This document shows positions 25,601 to 33,834 of a DNA stretch of 64,000 nucleotides, piece after piece. The translations under genes were made by a program, and so were the position numbers. The stretch's first letter is position 1, and every line of letters starts with the position of its first letter. This stretch comes from Myxococcus stipitatus (GTDB lineage Bacteria; Myxococcota; Myxococcia; Myxococcales; Myxococcaceae): contig NZ_CP147913.1 of assembly GCF_037414475.1 (NCBI RefSeq), positions 1,302,001 through 1,366,000 of the forward strand, read 5' to 3'. The notes under the pieces are model-generated. The model searched no databases and had not been told where the DNA came from. It was given only the letters and a program-made list of their open reading frames with translations.

Positions 25601-26134
25601 CTGAAGTGGGCGCGCTCCACGCCCAAGCATGTGCAGCGCACCTATCGCATCATCGCCGCGGGCCTGCGGGCGAACGCGGAGACCCGGCTCGGAAGGCTGG
25701 ACGCGGCGGCACGGGCGCTCGAACAGCGGCGAGAGCTGTTCCTGGACCAGTTCGACCAGTTGGACCGGGACGAGGACATCCGCGCGGTGACGCTGGCGGA
25801 GATGAGGCTGGCCGAGAACGCGGTGGACCGACAGGACCCGGCGCAGGCGGCCCGCTGGCTCGGCAAGGCGCTGGAGCATGCGGACGCGTTGATGGCTCGC
25901 ACGCATGCCCCGGTCGATGCCGGTCAACTGGATGTGCTCTGGTTCGCGGCGCAGCTGCACGCGAACGGCAGCACGCGGATGCCCTTCGACGTCCCCGGGC
26001 GCATGGGACAGGCGCGGCGTTCGCTCCTCGACCAGCGGGACCCGGCCTGGCGCACCTATCTGGCGTGGTTTGAAATCTACATGGCGCTCGACGCGCACCC
26101 GCCCATGACCGCCGCCTCGGCGGCTACTGAATGA
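22679..26134 (+). CDS. Secreted beta-propeller/TPR protein
   Basis: A 1151-residue protein with a signal peptide (VLVLALLVTSVAWAQ). Residues ~35-350 hold TolB/PD40-type propeller repeats, such as GQLSPDGNTLFFASN, TWPRVSPDGKRLLYISF, and SPTLTPDGRWLVYVPV, with a Ca-like DSNADGVIDASDTG loop near 255. The remaining ~750 residues are helical and TPR-like (GMLHTQVGNFHIALGYLDQ, LYNLAAGKFERALALYDRE). GTG 22679, overlapping the upstream stop, is taken as start. It is the third gene of a tightly coupled operon with an AsmA-like protein and a YdbL-like lipoprotein. A periplasmic scaffold for that lipid-transport machinery is possible but is inference. Confidence 0.8.
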   Translation: MLTPRGPWVLVLALLVTSVAWAQDDENDGGLRTPTRLTVGVGDQFLGQLSPDGNTLFFASNRNIATEIYGQDLEQGRERRLFDEGAEVTWPRVSPDGKRLLYISFRDQAGGQLCVRNLPAADERRCLVDEASALQAEWMDASHVALVSRTTIQGDLRLSRVTLGDTWSVKPLVERNLTSPTLTPDGRWLVYVPVERSVQAVGPGFAARASTHLEALRLDRPGAVPIPLALELPGQTGQPVFSRDGRFLYVVQFFTDSNADGVIDASDTGVLFRVPFAAERDDAPQQAAATSPEQLTSESWNCQYPAPASTHLIATCSRSQSLDVYQLPLDGQVPSTWDTRRLSDELKMVGKRADLLLLYRHRMLQETRPRLRRLLMMRLSRLHLAFEDFGAARFYADQMGKVSEPATAGLEEPLRILIDHRRAMKERERGRMVEEMSEAERQRLAALSPATPASPPTAVLQHVVRSEMAESSGDFTRARQELESAQLADNTPRGVLEAYYDQADALYRKLDDREALVDLGRRLSMHKTFPADDQLDFARAAVAALYRGRPYAEADAAMAQARATAPEGSAYAFALELGRHVNAIHEERPPRPVREALVAFYRQQQDPLRRRALVQDAVERASGLGADGILEALATLYVDDAPAATEERRRAERLFRRAMMGRAYRRLARQKKEEARADFDLVTLRTGSLESAVEAVNLRLRANVSPEVVEKEVITTSATMARPLTHFVKAYVMARQLPKLEDDKAHALAVKAAVKELRSAWPELKNQRAVQALLGAIHHEDFLRSRTPAAAERANRHYMVALDLMRNNVRYKAMILGALGMLHTQVGNFHIALGYLDQRDKFPYVDNWAGLAVSMARARVLLHVGREEEAAKAADQAVAMVDAAPKLARFATLVVDRAALYNLAAGKFERALALYDREMPIVEASPRDEEGLRNRLVVRLARCAAALGMGQPQRTLEDLDQVERDLATPEVQAALKWARSTPKHVQRTYRIIAAGLRANAETRLGRLDAAARALEQRRELFLDQFDQLDRDEDIRAVTLAEMRLAENAVDRQDPAQAARWLGKALEHADALMARTHAPVDAGQLDVLWFAAQLHANGSTRMPFDVPGRMGQARRSLLDQRDPAWRTYLAWFEIYMALDAHPPMTAASAATE

Positions 26135-27017
26135 CGCAGCACTGTCCCTGGGCGTGGACGGAGCCAGCTCCCGAGGTGGGTCCGGTGAGGACACAGGTAT
26201 AGGACTGAGTCGTCATGAGAGAGCCTGTCCCCACGACCGTCCCGGCGCTGTGGCGGCAGGCCCCTCCCGTCAGCCCCCATCCCGCGGGGCACGTCGCCGT
26301 CGAACCCGTGCTGAATGAGCGGGAGGTGGTCTCAGCGCCCACCACCGTCTGGCACACGAGCCTGGCCCCATAGACGCCTCCGTTGAAGACGGCCGGGCCG
26401 TTGAACGTGGACGTACCACCGAAGCTCCCATTGAAGACCCCGGGCTCGCCCTGGGGTCCCCTCGCTCCATTGCAGACATAGCGGGTCAGAGCAGCGTTGA
26501 CCTCGGAGTTGTCGAGGGCACCGTCACGATTGGCATCCACCCCTGTCTCCAACTTCGCCCCACCCGTGGCGCAGTTCGTCCCCGCCGCCTCGGACGTCGT
26601 CCGGGTCAGCGAGGACAAACCCTGCGGGCCCACGTCGCCCTTCGGCCCCTGAGGCCCCTGAGCTCCAACGGTCAGCGCGAACGTGTCGTTCTGCGCGGCA
26701 CTGGTCCCAGCCGAGACCTTCAGCAAGTACGAGCCCGCCGTCAGGAACGCAGGATGAATCTTCGCCACAATCGAGGCCCCCGTGCTCTGCTCGACCTGCA
26801 GCCCGAAGTTCGCGATGGACACCGAGTTCGTGGTGCCGAAATTGCTCCCATGGATGTAGAGCTTTTGATTGGCATAGTCCACGTCCACCTGGGTGATGAC
26901 CAGTTGCGGAGGGTCCGTCTGGGCCGCAGCCGTCTGGGCTGCAATCAAACCACTCCAAAGCCCCAGGAACATGAGCGCATGGGGAAACAGCCGGCGAACG
27001 CGGGGGAAGGATGACAT
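26124..27017 (-). CDS. Secreted protein with IPT-like domain and short collagen-like segments
   Basis: A 297-residue exported protein; signal peptide ends near TAAAQT (~33). Residues ~36-115 (LVITQVDVDYANQKLYIHGSNFG) form an IPT/TIG-like beta domain. Gly-X-Y collagen-like triplets follow (AQGPQGPKGDVGPQG, ~118-132), interrupted by a Cys-containing module (TNCATGGAKLETGVDANRDG) often found between such triplets in myxobacteria, then GARGPQGEPG. The last ~110 residues are Gly/Thr/Ser-rich with paired Cys. ATG 27017 gives a good signal peptide; GTG 27044 is an alternative. Its 3' end overlaps the converging TPR gene by 11 bases. Probably surface-exposed; role unknown. Confidence 0.8.
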   Translation of the reverse strand: MSSFPRVRRLFPHALMFLGLWSGLIAAQTAAAQTDPPQLVITQVDVDYANQKLYIHGSNFGTTNSVSIANFGLQVEQSTGASIVAKIHPAFLTAGSYLLKVSAGTSAAQNDTFALTVGAQGPQGPKGDVGPQGLSSLTRTTSEAAGTNCATGGAKLETGVDANRDGALDNSEVNAALTRYVCNGARGPQGEPGVFNGSFGGTSTFNGPAVFNGGVYGARLVCQTVVGAETTSRSFSTGSTATCPAGWGLTGGACRHSAGTVVGTGSLMTTQSYTCVLTGPTSGAGSVHAQGQCCVIQ

Positions 27018-27222
27018 TGCCTGCCTCGTTTGAAAGGGAACCATCGAGGCCCCTCAGGGGGAAGGGCCGCAATCACTATCCACAGACACCACAGCCCGTC
27101 AATCCAATCCATCCACAGACAATCCGGGGCCAAGGCTACCCCCTGTGCTGGCACAGGACCCCAGGTGCCAGCTCTACACACGGTCCCCCCACAGGATGGC
27201 ACCCTTCATCCCCCAGGACCCG

Positions 27223-27537
27223 ATGCGATTCCGACTGCTGAGCACCCTCTGCCCCCTCTTCACCCCGGGTTGCGGAGACGCCGCCGCGCGCTCCTCCCTC
27301 GCCGCGAGCTCGTGCACCCACGCAGGTTCCGATGTCGAGGAGGAGTGCTACCTCAGTCAGTTCTGTGGCCCTCCGGTGCCGGACGCGCCCCACTCCTGCG
27401 CGGAGGAGCAAGGCGACCGGCGGTGTCACCGCTGCCGCCAGAAAGACGATGACCGCGGCCCTGGTGAGCGCTGCGGGACGGGCGAGTTGGTCACGTGGAC
27501 GGATGTGCAGACGATGGCCACCCTCTGCTGCAAGTAG
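27223..27537 (+). CDS. Small Cys-rich putative lipoprotein
   Basis: A 104-residue candidate starting at ATG 27223 with AGGA seven bases upstream. The N-terminus MRFRLLSTLCPLFTPGCGDA has a short hydrophobic core and a possible lipobox Cys at 17. The rest has about ten further Cys (for example EECYLSQFC, DRRCHRCRQ, TLCCK at the end), suggesting a disulfide-bonded exported protein. No family recognised. An opposing open frame covers the same bases but lacks signal or motifs. The weak hydrophobic core and absence of homologous motifs keep confidence modest. Confidence 0.45.
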   Translation: MRFRLLSTLCPLFTPGCGDAAARSSLAASSCTHAGSDVEEECYLSQFCGPPVPDAPHSCAEEQGDRRCHRCRQKDDDRGPGERCGTGELVTWTDVQTMATLCCK

Positions 27538-27886
27538 AGGATGCCTCGCCCCATCGATGCACGTGCCGGCTTCGCCCCCGAAGTCCGCCCCTAGCGCGGG
27601 AGAAGCCGCCCGGGCCCGTGAAGCCAGCCCCACCTCCACGCCCACGCGTCACGTCGCCCGCCAGGCCGCGTTCGCGGGGTCCCCGTCACCCCGGGCACCT
27701 CGGACCAACCAGGTTCCACCGCGCCCTGCCAACCCCCACCCACGACAGCGTCAAGGCCGCGTGCGGCACAGGTGACAACAGCATGAAACCCGGAGAGGTG
27801 TAGAGGGGAGTCCACCCCGCATTCTCGCGGAATGACAGACATCCCCTGCGTGCGTTTGCGTTTCAACTGCTGCTATTGTCGCATGT
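27538..27886. other. Intergenic region, nothing recognised
   Basis: The stretch between the small Cys-rich gene and the heme/DUF1501 operon. I see no gene with a start and ribosome site. It must hold the promoter of the operon at 27887; the last 60 bases are less GC-rich (TTTGCGTTTCAACTGCTGC and a TATTGT close to the start), which could be promoter sequence. No repeats stand out. Confidence 0.4.
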
Positions 27887-29734
27887 ATGCACTGGCACCT
27901 GCACCTGAAGAGCGCGGCCCTCGCGGCCGTGCTGTTCGCGCTGTCCGGGCCCGTCGTGCCCGAAGCGCGGGCTCAGCAATGTGAGCCTGAACCCGAACCC
28001 TCCTCACCTGGAGAGCCCCCCAAGGACGTGATGAGCGATACGCGCGTGTTGCGGCGCATCGTCCTCGGGCTCACGGGGTCGACTCCGACGTTGGAGCAAT
28101 ACGAGACCATGGCCGCCGCGGCCACGCCCGAGGCCCGGACCGCGCTGCTGCGCGCCGCGCTCGACGAGGTGCTCGCCTCGCCGAAGTTCTACGAGCGGAT
28201 GCTGCGCTTCGGGCATGAGTGGATCGCCGTGGGCGCCTACACCACGGGCGCCAGCGGTGATGCGTACCAGGGCGACATGTCCGGCCACCTGCACCGGTGC
28301 GCCGACAACTCCCTGCACCCCGGCGCGTACTACGCCGTGAACGAGTTCGGTCCGAACAAGGACCCAGGCCTGCAATGCTCCGACAAGGATGTCGCCGGCA
28401 ATCCCGCCGTGCCGACGGTGAACACCGTCGAGCCCTGGTGGGCCCCAGGCACCACCGTCCAGGTGCTGGGCCTCGCGGGCTCCGACGTCAAGGAAGTCGT
28501 CGACGCCACCAGCGGGAAGACCTTTGACTGCGGCGTCGCCGCGGGCGGCTACTACGACCCGGCCCTGCAGAAGGGCTGCGGCTGTGGCCCCAACCTGATG
28601 TGGTGTTCCCCTCTCGTCGGCCTGAACTCCTCGGGAACCGGGAGCCTCGGCGCTCAGCGCCGCCACCCATACGAGGAGCCGGCGCGCCTGTTCGCACACC
28701 TGGCGTGGCATGACCGGCCCCTCTCGGACCTGGTCGTTGGCAACTACTCGGTCGCAACCAACTGGCTGCGAGCGCTCTACATCCGCTTCGGCCGGCAGAT
28801 GGGCAGCAACGTGGTGGACAAGAACACCACCTGGTGGCGTCCGGACGTTGGCAATGCCCCACGCGACCCCATGCACCCCACGCCCAACGACCCCCAGGCG
28901 TGGCGCGAGTTCGTGGTGGAGGAGCTGGAGCCCTTCCACCTCGCCCTCACCCCCGACAAGACACGCTCGGGCAGCATGGAGCGCACCTACCGCTTCGACC
29001 CGCGCAAGACGAAGGACGCCCCCCTGGGCCTGCCCGCCGCCGGCGTGCTGACCATGATGGGCTCCATGTCCTCCTTCCCGCGCGAGCGCGTCCGGGCCGC
29101 GCGCTTCCTCGAGATTTTCGCCTGCCAGAACTTCTCGCCGCCTCCCGCGGACGTGCACTTCCCGCCGCTGGAGATCGACCCCGCGACGGGCGGCACGTGC
29201 CTGCACTGCCACAAGACGCTCGACCCCGCGGCCATCGCCTTCAAGCGCTGGGACTTCACTCCGTTCCCGAGCTACTACGTCCCCTGGCCCTTCATCGGCG
29301 GCATGGGCAATCAGCGCGTCACCGCGGAGTGGCTGTCCGGGCGGTATCCCCACACGGGCACCGCGCCGGGCCTGCGTTGGAAGAACGCCTTCCTGCCCAA
29401 CACCGTGCTCACCCCCGTCACTCCGGAGGAGCTCAAGGAGAACCCGGAGGCGGTGCTGCTCGACACGATGCCCGAGTCGTACACGCTGCTGGGAGAACAC
29501 GGCGACGGCACCATGGGCCCGCTGGGCTTCGGCAAGCTGCTCGTGCGCTCCGGTGAGTTCGACCGCTGCGTCGCCCGGAAGCTCTACGCGATGTTCGTCG
29601 GCCGGGACCTGAACCCCGCCACGGAGAAGGGCTTCATCGACAAACTCGCCCGCGAGTTCGTCGCGGGAGAGCGAAAGCTGCGGCCCTTCATCCGCTATCT
29701 CTTCGAGCAGTCCGAGCTGCGGAGGGGCCTGTGA
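27887..29734 (+). CDS. Exported cytochrome-like DUF1592/DUF1588-type protein
   Basis: A 615-residue protein with a signal peptide ending near ARAQQ (~30). A covalent heme motif CLHCH lies at residues 438-442, followed by KTLDPAAIAFKRWD; this CxxCHxxxDP signature is that of the planctomycete/myxobacterial DUF1588-DUF1592 cytochrome families. It contains further Cys pairs (GCGCGPNLMWC, near 227) and the closing segment VARKLYAMFVGRDLNPATE, then FIRYLFEQSELRRGL, also typical. Its stop overlaps the start of a heme lipoprotein, and a DUF1501 Tat protein follows. These gene groups are common in the two phyla and their reaction is unknown; a periplasmic redox complex is the usual guess. Confidence 0.8.
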   Translation: MHWHLHLKSAALAAVLFALSGPVVPEARAQQCEPEPEPSSPGEPPKDVMSDTRVLRRIVLGLTGSTPTLEQYETMAAAATPEARTALLRAALDEVLASPKFYERMLRFGHEWIAVGAYTTGASGDAYQGDMSGHLHRCADNSLHPGAYYAVNEFGPNKDPGLQCSDKDVAGNPAVPTVNTVEPWWAPGTTVQVLGLAGSDVKEVVDATSGKTFDCGVAAGGYYDPALQKGCGCGPNLMWCSPLVGLNSSGTGSLGAQRRHPYEEPARLFAHLAWHDRPLSDLVVGNYSVATNWLRALYIRFGRQMGSNVVDKNTTWWRPDVGNAPRDPMHPTPNDPQAWREFVVEELEPFHLALTPDKTRSGSMERTYRFDPRKTKDAPLGLPAAGVLTMMGSMSSFPRERVRAARFLEIFACQNFSPPPADVHFPPLEIDPATGGTCLHCHKTLDPAAIAFKRWDFTPFPSYYVPWPFIGGMGNQRVTAEWLSGRYPHTGTAPGLRWKNAFLPNTVLTPVTPEELKENPEAVLLDTMPESYTLLGEHGDGTMGPLGFGKLLVRSGEFDRCVARKLYAMFVGRDLNPATEKGFIDKLAREFVAGERKLRPFIRYLFEQSELRRGL

Positions 29735-30786
29735 TGAGCACTCCACGATGGATGAAAGCCCTGGTGCTGGTCGCGCTCGCGCTCGGCCAGGCCGCGTGTT
29801 TCGGCGACAGCTCCCTCCAGCAGTGGGACGGTAACGGCCCACCGGACGCGGGAGGTGGCGGCACCTGCACCCCGACGAATGACAACGACGCGGTCCGCCT
29901 CGCGCTCGCGCCCGCCTGCGAGGGCTGTCACGTCAACGGCAACAAGCCCTTCTTCGCCTCGCTCGCCGCCTTCGAGAGCGGGCTCGTCTACAACGAGCGG
30001 TTCGTGAAGCGAGGAGACCCCGCGGGCAGCCTCCTCATCCAGATGCTCAAGGGCAACGCGCCGGGCAGCTACGCCCAGATGCCACCGGGACAGCCCTATG
30101 AGCAGCTCGTCACCAGCGGCCGCGTGACGATGACCATCGCGCAGGTGGAGGCGTGGATTCGCGACCTGAAGGCCCCGCCCACGCCCATGGATACGCCCTC
30201 CCCCGCGGAGTTCCGCGTCCGCCGCCTCTCCGCCGAGGAGATGGTGGTGAGCTTGATGGACCAACTCGGCCTCACGCTCGAGGACTTCGTCAGCACGAGC
30301 AACCCCGACTGGCGCAACCGCGCATACGTCGTGAACTGGAACAAGTTCTTCGTGTGGCCCGGAGACTGGGCCCCCGGCATCTCCGGCGAGTATGTCTCCG
30401 ACCCGCGCACCGTCGAGCGCTTCGAGGCGCTCGGCGGAGGCAACTCCCTGGAGTACCGCAAGAAGGACCCGTCCTTCGGTCCCTCCGCCGCGCAGGCGCT
30501 GGTCCAGATGTCCCAGGCCTGGTGCGCGCGCGCCGTGGACAAACCGAACAACAAGGCGGTGCTGCGCTTCGTGACGCTCACGGACACGTCCACCAAGAAC
30601 CCGGACGCGGTGCAGAAGAACCTCCGCAACCTCTACCTGCGCATGCTGGGAGAGCTGCCCTCGGACGCGGAGCAGAAGGCGCTGTACGAGCAGGTCTACC
30701 TCCCGCTCGAAGCGCAGAACACCCGTCTGGCCTGGGTGGGCACCTGCGCGGCGCTCATCCGTCACCCGCTGTGGATCACCTACTGA
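29734..30786 (+). CDS. Heme-binding lipoprotein
   Basis: A 350-residue lipoprotein: hydrophobic start MSTPRWMKALVLVALALGQ, lipobox GQAAC, then a Gly/Asp/Pro-rich linker. A single c-type heme motif CEGCH is at residues 62-66, in a short cytochrome module (NKPFFASLAAFESG, and GDPAGSLLIQMLKG) like those attached to DUF1587-type proteins. The remaining ~230 residues (RVRRLSAEEMVVSLMDQLG, closing with CAALIRHPLWITY) resemble the helical domains of the same exported families. It begins in the TGATG overlap with the upstream gene and ends 12 bases before the DUF1501 gene. Likely electron carrier or partner of those proteins. Confidence 0.8.
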   Translation: MSTPRWMKALVLVALALGQAACFGDSSLQQWDGNGPPDAGGGGTCTPTNDNDAVRLALAPACEGCHVNGNKPFFASLAAFESGLVYNERFVKRGDPAGSLLIQMLKGNAPGSYAQMPPGQPYEQLVTSGRVTMTIAQVEAWIRDLKAPPTPMDTPSPAEFRVRRLSAEEMVVSLMDQLGLTLEDFVSTSNPDWRNRAYVVNWNKFFVWPGDWAPGISGEYVSDPRTVERFEALGGGNSLEYRKKDPSFGPSAAQALVQMSQAWCARAVDKPNNKAVLRFVTLTDTSTKNPDAVQKNLRNLYLRMLGELPSDAEQKALYEQVYLPLEAQNTRLAWVGTCAALIRHPLWITY

Positions 30787-30798
30787 GCAGAGGACTCC

Positions 30799-32376
30799 AT
30801 GCCGAACACTTCTCGACGCACCTTGCTCAAGTGGGCCCTCGGGGCCGGGCAGTTGGCGCTCCTCGACCGCGCGGGACTTCTCGGAGCAGGCCTCGCACAG
30901 GCCGCCGAGCCGGATGTCCCCTCCCGCCTGGTGGTGCTCTATGTCCCGGGCGGCTTCCGTCCCGCGTACTACTTCACGCCAATGGAGGACGCGGAGATTC
31001 CGCTTTGCGTCCCCGCCTCCGGTGGCTACCTCGGAGAGCCGGTCTTTTTCGACGCGAGCAAGGTGGTGAGCCTGGGGACGCCCAACGGCCCCTACAAGCC
31101 GCTGCGCACGTGGCAGTCCTGGGACCCGGCGAACCCGGCCGCGCGAGGCGCCTTCAGCCCGCTCATGTATGGCTATCAGCACTTCGCGCTGCATGAGCAA
31201 CTCAGCGTGCTGCACGGCGTCGACCAGGGGACGAACGACCACGCAAGCGCCTTCATCTCCGCGATGTGTGGTGTCGCGGGCGCGGACTACCGGGCACCCG
31301 CGATGCACTCCATCATCGCGAACCACCTGTATGCCCGGCACCGGGAGACCCGGCCGCTGCCATTCGTGGTCGTCTCCGGAGAGCGGGGCGTACCTGCGGG
31401 CATGGGGCTGCCATCCCATGCCTCGCCCGTGGGTGTGCCGTCCATCGACGCCCTCAAGCCGATGCTCTCCGCCAAGCCCACGGACAATGCCTGGTGGACC
31501 GGCCTGGACGCGCGCACGGAGGCGCCGGAGATGGACGCGCGGGGCCGCCCCACCGGGGCCAATCTGAAGACCACCACGGTGGAGCGCTACTCGTTGGGGC
31601 GTGCGCGGCCCCGGCTGGGCCGCTCGACGGCGAAGGTGGACAACTACCTGGAGGGCCTGCATGGCTCGCTGTCGTCCGTGTCGCGGGTGCTGGCGACGGA
31701 CGTCGTGTCCGTGCTGGAGCGAACCAAGGGCATCGACTCGCTGAAGACCAACCGGCCCGCGTATCTGGCGAACTACCTGAACGAGACGTTCACCTACACG
31801 TTCGGCAACGCGAACTTCCACCTCACCGGGCTGGACCCGCGGATGGACATGGCGCTGCGCCTGCTCAAGTCGGACCTGTGCACGTCGCTGCATGTCTCGC
31901 TGAAGCTCGACTTCGACACGCACAACGGCAGCGGGCATGCCTTCAGCTGCGCGCATGGCCGCGGGCTGATGGACTGCATCGCGCGCTTCATGGGCGAGAT
32001 GAAGAACACGCCCGCGCCGGGCAAGCCGGGCAAGACGCTGCTCGACGACTCCCTGGTGCTGGTGATGAGCGAGTTCGGCCGGAGCTGGGCCTCCCGCGCG
32101 AGCGACAACACCTACAACCTGCCGGATGACCACCACCCGTACACCTCCGTCGCCTTCGCGGGCGGCAACGTGGCGGGCAACCGGCAGGTGGGGACGTACA
32201 CGACGCGCGGCCTCGGCACGCCGGTGGACATCATCGAGGAGACGGGCAGCCCCTCGAAGCGGGTCCCCCGGTCCGCGGACGTCGTCACCACCGCCATGCG
32301 CATCCTGGGCATGGCGCCGCACGAGTTCTTCATCCCCGGCGGCTACGGCGAGGTGGTGGGGCTCCGGAAGGGTTAG
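30799..32376 (+). CDS. Tat-exported DUF1501 protein
   Basis: A 525-residue protein with a twin-arginine signal (SRRTLLKWALGAG at 5-17, cleavage near LAQAAEP). The body has DUF1501 hallmarks: KLDFDTHNGSGHAF, DDSLVLVMSEFGRSW, and DDHHPYTSVAFAGGNV. DUF1501 proteins have an alkaline-phosphatase/sulfatase-like fold, but the metal-binding set is not clearly conserved, so hydrolase activity is uncertain. Tat export implies folding or cofactor insertion in the cytoplasm. It is the last gene of a three-gene operon with two heme proteins. The three products probably act together outside the cytoplasm. Confidence 0.85.
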   Translation: MPNTSRRTLLKWALGAGQLALLDRAGLLGAGLAQAAEPDVPSRLVVLYVPGGFRPAYYFTPMEDAEIPLCVPASGGYLGEPVFFDASKVVSLGTPNGPYKPLRTWQSWDPANPAARGAFSPLMYGYQHFALHEQLSVLHGVDQGTNDHASAFISAMCGVAGADYRAPAMHSIIANHLYARHRETRPLPFVVVSGERGVPAGMGLPSHASPVGVPSIDALKPMLSAKPTDNAWWTGLDARTEAPEMDARGRPTGANLKTTTVERYSLGRARPRLGRSTAKVDNYLEGLHGSLSSVSRVLATDVVSVLERTKGIDSLKTNRPAYLANYLNETFTYTFGNANFHLTGLDPRMDMALRLLKSDLCTSLHVSLKLDFDTHNGSGHAFSCAHGRGLMDCIARFMGEMKNTPAPGKPGKTLLDDSLVLVMSEFGRSWASRASDNTYNLPDDHHPYTSVAFAGGNVAGNRQVGTYTTRGLGTPVDIIEETGSPSKRVPRSADVVTTAMRILGMAPHEFFIPGGYGEVVGLRKG

Positions 32377-32394
32377 TTCCGGAGCCGGAGCCAC

Positions 32395-33753
32395 CTACAA
32401 CCGCACCAACTCCACGTCGTCCATGTGGATGAAGTTGGCGCCGTTGCCCACGGTGGCGCGGGTGTGGAAGCCCACTTCCAGGGAGCCGCCGGTGACGGAG
32501 ATGGCCGGCGACTCCACCTGCGTCCATGCGCCGTACGTCCCCAGCTCCGTGAAGGCCGGCGCGCACTGGGCACACGTCTTCGCCTGGATGCGCGCCACGT
32601 CGAAGGTGCCGCCTTTGCGCACCCACGCGCGCACCTTGTAATTGCCGGAGGCCAGCCCCGACACCACCTGGTACGTCCACACCTCGAAGGGCGAGGTGTT
32701 GTTCCAGTGGGTCAGGTGGTAGGCGCCCGTGTGCCCACCGTTGAAGGTCTCACTGAAGTCCGCCGCCTCGGTGCCGTTGGGGCTCCAGGTCAACCAGCCG
32801 CTCATCTCCGACTCGAAGCTGGGATTGCTCACCGAGCCGCCCGGTGCGCCGCCCGCCTGGTACCAGCGAACCCACTCCACCTCCATCGTCTTGCGCTGCC
32901 CCAGCGGCAGGTCGATGGCGCTCGCCGGCGCATTGCCATACCAGTTTCCGCCCAGCGCCAGGTTCAACAGGATGTAGTGGTTCTGCTGGAAGGCCGCCGC
33001 GTTGTGGGTGAAGTCCGCGTTGGCCCGGACCTGGTTGTCCAGACGGAACACCATGCGGTCCGCCGTCCACTCCAACTCGTAGAGGTGGAAGGCATCCGCC
33101 AGGCTGTAGCCGCGGTTCGCCCCCGCGCCCCAGTGCATGGCCCCCTCACCCCAGTGCGTGGCCACCTTCATCCAGGAGGGCTCGTTGGCGTGCCACTCGA
33201 GGATGTCGATTTCGCCGGACGCCGGCCAGCCCACGCTGGAGATGTTCGCCCCCAGCGTCCAGAACGCCGGCCACATGCCGTAGCCCGAGGGCACCTTGAT
33301 GCTCGCCACCAGCTTGCCGTAGCGCCGCTCCACCTTGCCCTTGCTGTGGATGCGCCCTGAATAGAAGGAACGCGCCCCCGCGCCGGCACAGCGCGAGTCA
33401 TTGGGCCCATCCTGCGTGCGCTCGGCGGTGAGGATGAGCTTGCCGCCGCCCACCGTGACGTTCTGCGCGCGAGGGAACTCCAGCTCACCCGTGCCGAAGT
33501 TGCAGTTGCCCGTCACCGGGTCGTAGTTGCTCGTCAGCACGTTCCAGTTCGCCGCGTTCAAGGACGTGCCTGTGAAGTCATCCTGCCACGCCAGGCTCCA
33601 ACCCGGCCCCGGGTCGTACGCCTGTTCCGCCTGCGTCTGGTCCACCAGCGGAGGCGGCGGGGACTCGGCCGGGGACTCTCGCCCACAGCCCGCGACGGAC
33701 AAGCCCACCACCATCCACCACGCGCCCCACCCGCATTCGACCCTTCGTGCCAT
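32395..33753 (-). CDS. GH16 beta-glucanase lipoprotein with C-terminal binding domain
   Basis: A 452-residue lipoprotein (signal with lipobox VAGC, Cys ~22). Residues ~45-290 are a glycoside hydrolase family 16 domain: the active-site strand GEIDILEW supplies nucleophile E181, D183 and acid/base E186; WPAFWTLGANI and HLYELEWTADRM are also typical. This suits an endo-beta-1,3(4)-glucanase. The C-terminal ~140 residues (SVSNPSFESEMSGWLTWSP to FIHMDDVELVRL) look like a CBM4/9-type carbohydrate-binding module. ATG 33753 gives the signal peptide; the longer frame is rejected. It could attack fungal or algal wall glucans, fitting a predatory soil bacterium. Regulation is not visible. Confidence 0.92.
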   Translation of the reverse strand: MARRVECGWGAWWMVVGLSVAGCGRESPAESPPPPLVDQTQAEQAYDPGPGWSLAWQDDFTGTSLNAANWNVLTSNYDPVTGNCNFGTGELEFPRAQNVTVGGGKLILTAERTQDGPNDSRCAGAGARSFYSGRIHSKGKVERRYGKLVASIKVPSGYGMWPAFWTLGANISSVGWPASGEIDILEWHANEPSWMKVATHWGEGAMHWGAGANRGYSLADAFHLYELEWTADRMVFRLDNQVRANADFTHNAAAFQQNHYILLNLALGGNWYGNAPASAIDLPLGQRKTMEVEWVRWYQAGGAPGGSVSNPSFESEMSGWLTWSPNGTEAADFSETFNGGHTGAYHLTHWNNTSPFEVWTYQVVSGLASGNYKVRAWVRKGGTFDVARIQAKTCAQCAPAFTELGTYGAWTQVESPAISVTGGSLEVGFHTRATVGNGANFIHMDDVELVRL

Positions 33754-33834
33754 GTGCGCCTCCGGAATGAGCCAGGACTGGACTTTCCTGAATTTACGAC
33801 TTTGCCACTCCAAAGGCAGCACCCTTCTCAGGGC

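Noticed and set aside
27077..27121. Two ATCCACAGACA direct repeats resembling DnaA boxes
   Set aside because: Each differs from the DnaA consensus and there are only two, with no AT-rich unwinding region or dnaA/dnaN genes nearby.
27136..27645. 169-codon leftward open frame opposite the small Cys-rich gene
   Set aside because: No signal, motif or ribosome site; the rightward frame has a plausible start, lipobox and clustered Cys.
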